From assembly GCA_046703545.1 (NCBI GenBank), contig JBJKSX010000041.1:1-26238 (forward strand): 26,238 nt of DNA. Reading direction: 5' to 3'. Positions 15,627 through 23,436 of this stretch are shown piece after piece. The stretch's first letter is position 1. Every line of letters begins with the position of its first letter. Origin of the DNA: JAJZOM01 sp046703545. Lineage in GTDB: Archaea; Thermoplasmatota; Thermoplasmata; Thermoplasmatales; Thermoplasmataceae. Made by a program: the position numbers and the translations under genes. Under the pieces are notes generated by a model, which made no database searches, was not told the DNA's origin, and worked only from the letters and a program-made list of their open reading frames with translations.

Positions 15627-16475
15627 ATGACCGATATTTCAGATCTCACCAGAGACAGGGGGTTTCTGGATTCTCTTATTTCAGGGAATTTCAAGCTTCC
15701 CCATGATATTGATCCCTACAGTTTTTGCCTGGGGCTCCTTCCAAATCTCGGCTCCCCGGACCCCGTCCTGCGGGATGATCTTTCCGCAACCATCATTGAC
15801 CACTTCGTTTCTGACCCGGGCACAATTGCTGGTGATCAGGCGGCCAGTATCCTTGCCGTGCTCCTTGATGACAATCACCTGTTCTGGAGAATTGGGGAAG
15901 ATGGAACAGACTCCGTTTTCATGAGAAGTTTTTCTTCCCTATTGGCCAGCTCAATCATATACAGGGACTCTCTGTCCCCGGCCATTGGCAAGGATTTGAT
16001 CAGGGGTTGCATAGATCGGCTGCTGGACTATTCCTCACGTGAAAAGGACATCCGCGGGTATGTTGAAGGGAAAGGCTGGGCACATTCTGTTGCCCACCTG
16101 TCTGATGCACTTTATGCATGCGCAGGGCACCCGGAGGCCCTCAGGGAACAGGTTGCCCAGATATTGGACACAACAGGGGGGCTTTCCAGGCAGGAGAACC
16201 CACTGAGCAGCGGTGAACCTGAAAGGCTTGCATACGCTGCATGCAGGGCAATCAACAGCCTTGATGTCACAGAAAGGTCCACGGGCTGGATTGGAGATTA
16301 CCCAATACCGGAAGGGGGAAGAAATTCTCCCTACGCCAGGCACAATTCAGGGGCCTTTCTAAGGAGCCTGTATTTTGACCTGAAATGGGAGAAAGCCGAG
16401 CCTCCATTGCTGGAAGCAATAGAAAGAAAGTTGCGGGATCTCGATCCATTGCACAGAAACGTTGATGCCCAGTGA
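15627..16475 (+). CDS. DUF2785-like protein of unknown function
   Basis: 282 residues, mostly helical, with no signal peptide or membrane segment. The central block DIRGYVEGKGWAHSVAHLSDAL (residues 141-162) matches my memory of the core of DUF2785 proteins, in which a D-x-R-G turn is followed by GWAHxxAH; the residues to note are D141, R143, W151, H153 and H157, which look like a polar or metal-binding site. I know this family mainly from bacteria, so an archaeal copy is notable. Function is unknown. The gene lies 65 nt after the SAM synthetase stop and may be read separately. The ATG at 15627 has no Shine-Dalgarno sequence. The family assignment needs a profile search. Confidence 0.65.
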   Translation: MTDISDLTRDRGFLDSLISGNFKLPHDIDPYSFCLGLLPNLGSPDPVLRDDLSATIIDHFVSDPGTIAGDQAASILAVLLDDNHLFWRIGEDGTDSVFMRSFSSLLASSIIYRDSLSPAIGKDLIRGCIDRLLDYSSREKDIRGYVEGKGWAHSVAHLSDALYACAGHPEALREQVAQILDTTGGLSRQENPLSSGEPERLAYAACRAINSLDVTERSTGWIGDYPIPEGGRNSPYARHNSGAFLRSLYFDLKWEKAEPPLLEAIERKLRDLDPLHRNVDAQ

Positions 16476-16509
16476 TGAAGATAAACCAGAATATTTCAGC
16501 AGCTTCCGG

Positions 16510-16968
16510 TCATATGATCTTCCACATGGTGAATGCGTCAGAAGCATCGCTGTAATATGCATTGAGCCTAGATGTGACGGCAAACCCGTATCTCTTGTAG
16601 AAGTTTATGGCCCCGTTGTTGTCGGTCTTGACTTCGAGTTTGATGCTGATGAAGCCATTCCTGCCACAGAATTCCATGAAGTCATGCATCAGCGCTTCAC
16701 CAATTCCCTGCCTGCGGTGCTTCCTGTCCACAGCAAACATAAGGATGCGTGCTTCATTGGGCTTTATTTTTGAACATATCATGAACCCCTGGATCCTGCC
16801 GTCCAGCTCGTACACCTTGAACCCATCTGGCCAAGCCTCATAGAGGTCAATAACAAGGTTGTTCGTGTAGTATTCACTGAGGGAGTTTTCCGCAATCTCC
16901 AGCACCCTGGAAACGTCCCTGGGCTCGAATTTCCTTATTATGCCATACCTCTGGCTGTTGACATGCAT
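16510..16968 (-). CDS. rimI: RimI/Ard1-like GNAT N-acetyltransferase
   Basis: 152 residues forming one GNAT domain. The acetyl-CoA pyrophosphate loop is RRQGIG (85-90), preceded by the beta strand ARILMFAVDRKH, and the C-terminal GNAT signature is NNGAINFYKRYGF (117-129). The closeness to RimI/Naa10 proteins suggests N-terminal acetylation of proteins, though a small-molecule substrate cannot be excluded. The ATG at 16968 is preceded by GGTGG about 7 nt upstream on the minus strand, which fits a ribosome-binding site. It is convergent with the DUF2785-like gene, 34 nt away. Confidence 0.85.
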   Translation of the reverse strand: MHVNSQRYGIIRKFEPRDVSRVLEIAENSLSEYYTNNLVIDLYEAWPDGFKVYELDGRIQGFMICSKIKPNEARILMFAVDRKHRRQGIGEALMHDFMEFCGRNGFISIKLEVKTDNNGAINFYKRYGFAVTSRLNAYYSDASDAFTMWKII

Positions 16969-17111
16969 GGTTTATACCACCATAGATTGGATCACGCATT
17001 AGTACTTTTCTACTAAGAATAATAAAAATCTGGGATGGGGGGATAAGAAACTGATGGAGTTGGATGATTTCTCTGAAATATCCATTCATGGGTTTCGGGA
17101 GCAAAAGAATA

Positions 17112-18926
17112 TCAGGACTGCTCAAGCTGCCGGAGCTTGATCCGCCTGACTTCGCGGTTGTAAGCCTCTGCAACGTCTGAAAATCCTATGGTCCCAAGGA
17201 CCCTGTCCCTGTCCTTTGAATCCACAACCACAAGTTTTCCGGAGGTGGTCCTCGTCAGCATGTCTAGAGCCACGTGTATGTTCTCATCCTGGGTAATGAT
17301 GGGCGGGTCCCTGGTCAGAGCCTCCGATACCCTGGCGGTCGAAAGGTCCAGCTCCTGAGTCAGGTTCTCGATGGAGAGTGTTCCCAGAAGGTTGTGGTTC
17401 TCCTCCACAACGATCATCTTGGTCTTTGTTGACCTAAGGAGTGCAACAACCTCCCTGAGTGTCTTGTCAGGCCCCGTTGAGGGGTAGTCGGTGACCATTG
17501 CGTCATACACCGAGACCTGGTCCATCACCGGCTTCTCGTACTCTTCCCTGTGTGCTGGAGAAGCCTCCCTGTTCTTCACCTGTGCCTTGTAAATTGAGTT
17601 CTTTGTTCCCGAGACGAAGTATGAGACCGTGGTGGCCAGCATTAGGGGGAGGAACAGCCCGAATCCGCCGGTCATCTCAGTTCCCATGATCATCACCGAG
17701 ATGGGTGCCTTTGCTATGCCTCCAAAGAATGCGATCATTGTCACAATGGTTATCTCCGTGACATTGAGGAAGGGAAAATATGGCTGAATGAGCAGGCCAA
17801 AGGCTGCTCCCAGGAATGCTCCCGTGACGATTCCCGGGGCGAAGACCCCGCCGGATCCGCCTGAGCCTATGGTGAGAGAGGTCGCAACGATCTTGAGGAA
17901 GAACAGGATGAGGAGGATGTAGATGGGCAGGTAGTAAAGGTTCTTGAAGAAAATCAGCTGGATCCAGCCGTATCCCAGGCCAAGGATCTGCGGGAACCAT
18001 ATTGCAACAATGCCCACAATAAGGGCCCCTATTGCAGGCCTGAAGTATTTCGGAACCCGGCCCATTCTCATGAAGAGGGACTGGACTCCGTAAAAGGTCT
18101 TCACATAAAGGACACCCCCAAGGCCCGCCAGTATTCCTGCTGCCAGGTATATTGCCAGTGCAACTGGATTGGCGAAACCAAGCACTGTTGTGGTGGGGAT
18201 GGTGAAAAGGTGCTGGTAATCGAAGGGGAAGCCGAAAATCAGGAAACCTGTGATAGAAGCAATAATCGAAGGTATGAGGGCCTCGACCTCGAAATCCTGC
18301 CTGTAAAGGATCTCAGTGCTCAGGAGCGCACCTCCAAGGGGAGCCATGAATATGCTTCCAATGCCTGCCCCAATGCCAGCGGCCATTGCAATCCTCCTGT
18401 CGTGGTTGGACATCTTGAATGCATCAGCCACAAATGACCCGAAGCCTGCTGCTATCTGTGCGGTTGGGCCCTCCCTTCCCGCACTTCCTCCTGATCCAAT
18501 GGTGACAGCAGAGGAAATGAGCTTTATGACCGGAATCCTGCGCCTGATCTTTCCATTGTTGTAATGGAATGCAGCAATGGCGGCATCAGTTCCATGGCCC
18601 TCGGCCTCAGGCGCGAAGCGGTAAACGAGAAACCCGGATATCAGGCCTCCAAGAACGGTGGAAACTGGAATGAGAAGCCTCTTGTAGGTTCCCAGTGAAA
18701 AAACAGCGGTCTGCCCGCCTATCCCCTCCGTGGGGAGTGTTATTCCCGTGATGCCATGGAGCATATAGGTTGAGACCAGGCTTATGGCCTCATAGAGGGC
18801 CAGGCTTCCAACGCCTGCAATGATTCCTATGGCCAGGCCAACAAGTACCCACTTTCCGATAGTACCCTTCTGCAGCATCCTGTGGATGCTCTGTACAAAC
18901 CGGCTCTCCCTGTTGATGCCTGACAA
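17112..18926 (-). CDS. CLC-family chloride channel/transporter with C-terminal CBS pair
   Basis: 604 residues: about ten or more membrane helices in residues 25-445 and two CBS domains (about 470-525 and 530-590). The gating glutamate is E152 in GSGGSAGREGPTAQIAAG, and GSGGSGGVFAPG (354-365) is the GxFxP ion-binding motif. The first signature, GSGIP in the classic E. coli protein, is here GHGTD (110-114). The CBS pair may bind adenine nucleotides and control transport. Whether it is a channel or a Cl-/H+ exchanger is not settled by sequence. The frame opens at TTG 18926, with a TATA-like TTTATA about 24 nt upstream (18948-18953) and no Shine-Dalgarno; Met18 is the next choice. Confidence 0.92.
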   Translation of the reverse strand: MSGINRESRFVQSIHRMLQKGTIGKWVLVGLAIGIIAGVGSLALYEAISLVSTYMLHGITGITLPTEGIGGQTAVFSLGTYKRLLIPVSTVLGGLISGFLVYRFAPEAEGHGTDAAIAAFHYNNGKIRRRIPVIKLISSAVTIGSGGSAGREGPTAQIAAGFGSFVADAFKMSNHDRRIAMAAGIGAGIGSIFMAPLGGALLSTEILYRQDFEVEALIPSIIASITGFLIFGFPFDYQHLFTIPTTTVLGFANPVALAIYLAAGILAGLGGVLYVKTFYGVQSLFMRMGRVPKYFRPAIGALIVGIVAIWFPQILGLGYGWIQLIFFKNLYYLPIYILLILFFLKIVATSLTIGSGGSGGVFAPGIVTGAFLGAAFGLLIQPYFPFLNVTEITIVTMIAFFGGIAKAPISVMIMGTEMTGGFGLFLPLMLATTVSYFVSGTKNSIYKAQVKNREASPAHREEYEKPVMDQVSVYDAMVTDYPSTGPDKTLREVVALLRSTKTKMIVVEENHNLLGTLSIENLTQELDLSTARVSEALTRDPPIITQDENIHVALDMLTRTTSGKLVVVDSKDRDRVLGTIGFSDVAEAYNREVRRIKLRQLEQS

Positions 18927-18947
18927 CGGTGAGTGATTTGAGAGGGC

Positions 18948-18953
18948 TATAAA
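18948..18953 (-). promoter_or_regulatory. TATA-like box for the CLC gene
   Basis: Minus-strand TTTATA within AAATAATTTATA (18948-18959), centred 24-25 nt upstream of the TTG start at 18926. It suggests the CLC gene has its own promoter in the 44-nt gap after the helicase gene. Confidence 0.45.
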
Positions 18954-18970
18954 TTATTTGGGAACTGTTG

Positions 18971-20833
18971 CTATTTGTTTCGCGAATTGAAAAAATCCAT
19001 TGCATCCCCAACCGGATCCTGCGACATTTTCATTTCGGGTATGTATTTCTTGAAGTAGGCGGCCCGCCTGTCCAGTATAATTGCAGACCCAATGTCGCTG
19101 GAACTCCTGATGAGCCTCCCTATGGCCTGCCTCATCTTGATCAGCACAGGAAAAGTCACCGCGTACTCCCATCCGTTCCTGTGGACGTTCTCATAGTATG
19201 CATACAGCGATTTCTGCTTTGCATCCGGCTTGGGGTAGGGTATGCCTGCAATGACAACCACCTCAAGTTCATTTCCCGGAAAATTCATTCCCTCCGAGAC
19301 GCGGCCGCCCATGACAGCCAGGAGAGGCATGCTGCCTTTCCTGAATTGGTTCAGCAGGGTCATTAAGTCCTGCTGCGAGGTCCCCCTCGATTCGGAAATA
19401 TAGTCAAAGTTGAGGCCCAGCCTGATGATCCTGTCCATCAGGTTGTATGATGTGAAGAAGACAACGGTCTTCCTCTTCACCCTGCCCACTATTCCTTCTA
19501 TGAGGTCACGCATCCTCTGGGCTTCAGTATCATCAAATTCATCGAACTTGGTCGATATATCATCATAGTAGATCACCTGCAGGTTTTCCTCGGGAAAGAT
19601 CCCAGAGACTCTCTTGGCAGGCAGATCGGTGAATCCTGTTATGTTCCTGTAGATCTGGAAGGGCTCCAGTGTTCCGGACATGTGTATGGTCTTCGAATGC
19701 AGCAGGGGCTCAAGTATGCCCCGCGGCTCCATGCAGAATGCCTCCACCTTGCCCCCATCCTCCTTTGAGATGATGGCAACGAAACCTTCGTCTTCAGAAT
19801 TCTTCCATGTGAGCATCTTGCTTGAAAGGGCCAGCACATGAGACCTGGGCACCTTTCCCATGTCCTCCTTCTTCTCGCTTATCATTTCCCCGAAAAGGGC
19901 AAAGATGGATGTGTATGCCCAGAAGTTGTCAAGTGAAATTTTTGAGCCAATCGCAGCATATTCCGTGAATTCGCGAAACTGGATCCTTGTTTCGTCCCTC
20001 TGGTCCAGGTGTTCCCTTGTAAGGTCCATGATGGCATTTCTAAGCATTTCACAGTAATCAGTGGCACGGAACCTTTCTGAGAGTTCAGAATCGCCGAATT
20101 CCTGGGCCTCCTTCTCTGCCAGCTCAATGTTTCTCAGCGTTATGGCGTATGAGGACAGTTCCCTTGCAAGGTCAGGAAGGTTGTGTGCCTCGTCCATGAT
20201 TATCACAAGCCTCTCCCTTGGAACTCCCCAACGGGACAGGAACCTGTCTGCCACAGCGCTGTTCAGGAAATACGAGTAAGGCGCAACAACGATGTCAGCC
20301 TGTGAGGCTGCAACCTTGAGGGACTCATACGGGCATACAACATTCTTTATGCCGTAATCGAGAAATTTCTCTGCATCGGGGATCTGGTCGTATATCATTG
20401 CAGTGGTTGCCGAGGCGGTGACCTTATCATTGAAAAACCTGCACTCTTCTGGATTTCCTTCCCTGACCTTCCTCTTCCTGGTGCTGCAGAACCTCGACAG
20501 GGAATCCGGAGTGAAATCCGACTCGTTCTCCATCTCCATGTAAAGGGGGCAGAGATTGCGCCTTCCCTGAATTGGCACAGCCTTGATGTCCTGGAAGCCC
20601 GATATCTTCCTGAGCTCTTTCAGAACCTGTTCCTGTTGTGAATTTGTCCTGGTGAGGTACAGGATCTTCCTGTCGTTCTCTCTGGCAAATTTAAAAGCTG
20701 CCGCAAGGCCTGTTATGGTCTTTCCGGAACCTGTGGGAGATTCAAGGGCCACAGCAGGGTGCGTCACAAGCCTGCTGTTAACAAATTCTACCAGGCTGGC
20801 CTGGTATTCCCTGAGTCCCCAACTATCGAGCAA
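18971..20833 (-). CDS. xpd: XPD/Rad3-like Fe-S DNA helicase
   Basis: 620 residues, a superfamily 2 5'-3' helicase. Walker A is SPTGSGKT (32-39) and the DEAH box is at 214-217 (IIMDEAHNLPDLA). The Fe-S domain between them has cysteines C95 (NLCPLY), C116 (FCSTRK), C131 (EECRFF) and C167 (VVCPYESLK), spaced as in archaeal XPD. The second motor domain has VVFFTSYNLMDRI, GGRVSEGMNFPG and the motif VI region MRQAIGRLIRSSSD. Archaeal XPD is linked to DNA repair without TFIIH. The frame opens with TTG at 20833, preceded by GAGAGGA about 6 nt upstream. It lies 27 nt after the TPR gene stop, so cotranscription is likely. Confidence 0.93.
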   Translation of the reverse strand: MLDSWGLREYQASLVEFVNSRLVTHPAVALESPTGSGKTITGLAAAFKFARENDRKILYLTRTNSQQEQVLKELRKISGFQDIKAVPIQGRRNLCPLYMEMENESDFTPDSLSRFCSTRKRKVREGNPEECRFFNDKVTASATTAMIYDQIPDAEKFLDYGIKNVVCPYESLKVAASQADIVVAPYSYFLNSAVADRFLSRWGVPRERLVIIMDEAHNLPDLARELSSYAITLRNIELAEKEAQEFGDSELSERFRATDYCEMLRNAIMDLTREHLDQRDETRIQFREFTEYAAIGSKISLDNFWAYTSIFALFGEMISEKKEDMGKVPRSHVLALSSKMLTWKNSEDEGFVAIISKEDGGKVEAFCMEPRGILEPLLHSKTIHMSGTLEPFQIYRNITGFTDLPAKRVSGIFPEENLQVIYYDDISTKFDEFDDTEAQRMRDLIEGIVGRVKRKTVVFFTSYNLMDRIIRLGLNFDYISESRGTSQQDLMTLLNQFRKGSMPLLAVMGGRVSEGMNFPGNELEVVVIAGIPYPKPDAKQKSLYAYYENVHRNGWEYAVTFPVLIKMRQAIGRLIRSSSDIGSAIILDRRAAYFKKYIPEMKMSQDPVGDAMDFFNSRNK

Positions 20834-20860
20834 CAGTTTCCTCTCGCAGAAAACATGCTG

Positions 20861-21556
20861 TTATGGCATTTTAGACTTTATTTCATTTCTTCTGTCGTCG
20901 AGGAGTGATGGATCGGGAACAAGTTTAGCGGCATCCTCAACGCATTTGAGAGCCTCGTCAAACTTTCCCATCTTCTCATATGCCTCTGACTTGGCCAGAT
21001 GGTACTGGTAGTTGTCGGGGACCATTTTAAGGGCCGAGTCCATATCCCTGATTGCGTCCTCATACCTGCCAAGATGCATCAGGAGCTCGTATCTCCTGTA
21101 TGTGAAGATCTGGTCTGTGGTGTTAAGTTCCACCGCCTTGTTGAAATCCTTGAGGGCCGCATCGGTGTCCTGGTTCTTCCAGTGGGCGTTGGCCCTGTTG
21201 TAATAGTAATCCGGAATGTCGTTCTCCAGTGTTATGGCCCTGGAGAAAGCCTCAATGGCCTTATCAAGCTCACCCAGGTCATCGTATGCAGCTCCAATGG
21301 CATTGTAGTAGTCTGCATGGTCAGGGTAGAGTTCTATGCTCTTCTGGTAATCCTTGATGGCCTGCTCAAGCATCTTCATTGAGTAGAAAGTCAAACCCCT
21401 GTTGAAGTGGAAATCCGGCTCATTCTCGATGAGCTTTATTGCCTTTGTGAATTCCTTGATGGCCTCAGGGTACTTTTTCAGGTTGAAATAGGATATACCT
21501 CTTTCGTTGTAATCGTCTGCCTGTTCTGATTTTCCCGTGGGTGCGAATGTGGACAC
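20861..21556 (-). CDS. Tetratricopeptide-repeat (TPR) protein, six repeats
   Basis: 231 residues made almost wholly of TPR units at about 14-46, 48-80, 82-115, 117-148, 150-182 and 184-216. Each shows the pattern of small residues and the PxxxxAxxxxxxAI ending (for example YPEAIKEFTKAIKL and LDKAIEAFSRAITL). There is no signal peptide or membrane helix, so it is probably a cytoplasmic scaffold. The partner is unknown; cotranscription with the downstream XPD helicase is likely from the 27-nt gap but gives no specific clue. The start is GTG at 21556, with a TATA-like box centred 24 nt upstream. Confidence 0.85.
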   Translation of the reverse strand: MSTFAPTGKSEQADDYNERGISYFNLKKYPEAIKEFTKAIKLIENEPDFHFNRGLTFYSMKMLEQAIKDYQKSIELYPDHADYYNAIGAAYDDLGELDKAIEAFSRAITLENDIPDYYYNRANAHWKNQDTDAALKDFNKAVELNTTDQIFTYRRYELLMHLGRYEDAIRDMDSALKMVPDNYQYHLAKSEAYEKMGKFDEALKCVEDAAKLVPDPSLLDDRRNEIKSKMP

Positions 21557-21575
21557 AATGCCTAAAGTAGCCTCT

Positions 21576-21585
21576 GATATATTAA
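21576..21585 (-). promoter_or_regulatory. TATA-like box for the TPR gene
   Basis: Minus-strand TTAATATATC centred about 24 nt upstream of the GTG start at 21556; no ribosome-binding site is seen, so the transcript is probably leaderless and starts with GUG. Confidence 0.5.
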
Positions 21586-21655
21586 CCTTGATAAGTACGG
21601 CTTACTAATTTTTCAATGTTTCTTGTAGCAGTGCAGGCTAAAATTCTTTCACTTC

Positions 21656-22312
21656 TCAGAACAGCCTGCCTGTTCTGCCTTTCCTGTAGAGATTTTTGTA
21701 GGTTTTCCAGTGGGTTCTGGCGATTCTTGAAAGGTCAGTTCCCCTCTCGAAGGATTCCTTGAGAAATTCCACTGTCACTGGATCAGCCGGATATCCAGAT
21801 CCGATGGTGCCGTATTCTTCTTCAATCTGCCTTACTGACCTGTCCCTCAGCACTTTGGAGACGATTGAGGCAGCCGAGACTGATGGATACTTTGCATCGG
21901 CCTTGTGTTCACAGACTACCCTCTTCCCTGTTCTGCTTGACAGCTTCCTGGAGAGCCTTTCCTCGTTAACGTCAAACGAATCCACATAGATTGTGCAGTC
22001 GAAAGGTGCCCTGCTTATGACCTCTGAATAGGCATTTTCCTCTATGTCATTCAGGTTGATACTGTCCATCATTTCATTGAGTTTTATTGCGCTTATTTCC
22101 TTTGTATAGACGAAGTCGCTGTTATCCCTTATGAGCTTGTCAAGACGTTCCCTTGAAACACTGCTCAGGGCCTTGGAATCCCTTGCCCCTATGTCCCTCA
22201 GCCTCGCAGCATCGGCACAAACGATTGATACCACGAGAGGGCCAATGACGGGACCCCTGCCCGCTTCGTCAACCCCACAGCTAAATTTCAATCCCTCCGG
22301 CATGCCCTTCAT
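21656..22312 (-). CDS. rnhB: Ribonuclease HII
   Basis: 218 residues, normal for archaeal RNase HII. It cuts RNA in RNA-DNA hybrids and at single ribonucleotides in DNA. Catalytic acids are visible: D15-E16 in CGVDEAGRGPVIGPL, D111 in YVDSFDV, and D139 in HKADAKYPSVSAASIVSKV. GSGYPADPVTVEFL near the end matches the substrate-recognition region. Two Met codons (1 and 4) can start the protein; MPEGLKFSCGVDEAGRG from Met4 would be closest to the family norm. It is divergent from the prenyl synthase gene across a 65-nt promoter region. Confidence 0.95.
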   Translation of the reverse strand: MKGMPEGLKFSCGVDEAGRGPVIGPLVVSIVCADAARLRDIGARDSKALSSVSRERLDKLIRDNSDFVYTKEISAIKLNEMMDSINLNDIEENAYSEVISRAPFDCTIYVDSFDVNEERLSRKLSSRTGKRVVCEHKADAKYPSVSAASIVSKVLRDRSVRQIEEEYGTIGSGYPADPVTVEFLKESFERGTDLSRIARTHWKTYKNLYRKGRTGRLF

Positions 22313-22377
22313 ATTTCAGGACAATGTTCGAAAAGTGTTAAATTTTCCCAGATCATTATGCTTTCAGGCTTCAAATC

Positions 22378-23436
22378 ATGTATTCCACCGATCACGGCTC
22401 TTTCATGAAGGATATGAGGGAGAAAATAGACGAGGAACTCAATGCGTTCTTTCATGAGAGGGAAGGCGGATCATTCGACCCCGTTTGCAGGAGCGTGAAT
22501 GAACACATCAGGGATTTCACGCTCAACGGAGGCAAGAGGTTGAGGCCCATGCTTGTGGTGCTCGGGCATGACCTTTTTGCAGAGCCGGACAGGAGAGTGT
22601 ACAAGGCCTCAATATCAATAGAGCTGACCCAGACGTACCTCCTCATTCATGACGACATCATGGACCAGAGTGAGATAAGGAGGGGAAAGCCCAGCCTGCA
22701 CATGAGCGTGATGGAGAAGCTACGGGGCAAGGTTGGGGACCCGAAACGCATATCCGAGAATATTGCCATAGTTGCAGGAGACCTTGCTGACTCTCTTGCA
22801 CATCAAGCCCTTCTTGAGTGCGGGCTCCCTTCAGAAGATGTCCTCAAGGCAAATGTGGAGCTCTCGAAGATCATAGAAATGACCGGATACGGCCAGCTTA
22901 TTGACATTGACTCAGCGGCCAATGAAGAATTTTCCCAGCCGGACCTTCTGAGGCTGCACATCCTGAAGACCGCGCGATACACAATAGAGGGCCCGCTGAT
23001 TCTGGGCGCAATGCTTAGCGGGACCACCGAGGACGTCAAGCCTCTCAGTTACTACGGAACACTCCTGGGAACCGCTTTCCAGCTGCACGATGACATACTT
23101 GGGCTCTTTGGCGAGGAAGCTGAGACAGGAAAATCCATAAAGAGCGATGTAAACGAAGGAAAGAAGACCCTCCTGATGCTCAAGGCAATGGAACTTTCGG
23201 GGCCTGAGGAAAGGGAATTCATCAAGAAATGCCTCTCCAGCGGCGATATCAGCGATGAGGATTTCAATCGCCTGAAGGAAATAGTCATGGAGAGCGGCTC
23301 ATACGAATATTCAAGGAACCTCATGCAGAAGATGACCGACAAATCCAAGGAATACCTCTCACAGGTGAAAGGAGACGCAAGGATCAAGGAATTTCTGTCC
23401 TGGTTTGCAAATTATATAATTGAGAGGAAGAGCTAG
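22378..23436 (+). CDS. Isoprenyl diphosphate synthase (farnesyl/geranylgeranyl diphosphate synthase)
   Basis: 352 residues, all-helical trans-prenyltransferase. It condenses isopentenyl diphosphate with allylic diphosphates to make the C15-C20 precursors of archaeal membrane lipids. GGKRLRPMLV (51-60) precedes the first aspartate-rich motif DDIMD (92-96); the second is DDILG (238-242) followed by GKSIKSDVNEGKKTLL. The residue five before the first motif is Y87; an aromatic there is known to limit chain length, favouring C15 or C20 products. The ATG at 22378 lies in a short divergent region with rnhB; Met10 (22405) is an alternative. The last 4 nt overlap the end of convergent xerA. Confidence 0.9.
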   Translation: MYSTDHGSFMKDMREKIDEELNAFFHEREGGSFDPVCRSVNEHIRDFTLNGGKRLRPMLVVLGHDLFAEPDRRVYKASISIELTQTYLLIHDDIMDQSEIRRGKPSLHMSVMEKLRGKVGDPKRISENIAIVAGDLADSLAHQALLECGLPSEDVLKANVELSKIIEMTGYGQLIDIDSAANEEFSQPDLLRLHILKTARYTIEGPLILGAMLSGTTEDVKPLSYYGTLLGTAFQLHDDILGLFGEEAETGKSIKSDVNEGKKTLLMLKAMELSGPEEREFIKKCLSSGDISDEDFNRLKEIVMESGSYEYSRNLMQKMTDKSKEYLSQVKGDARIKEFLSWFANYIIERKS

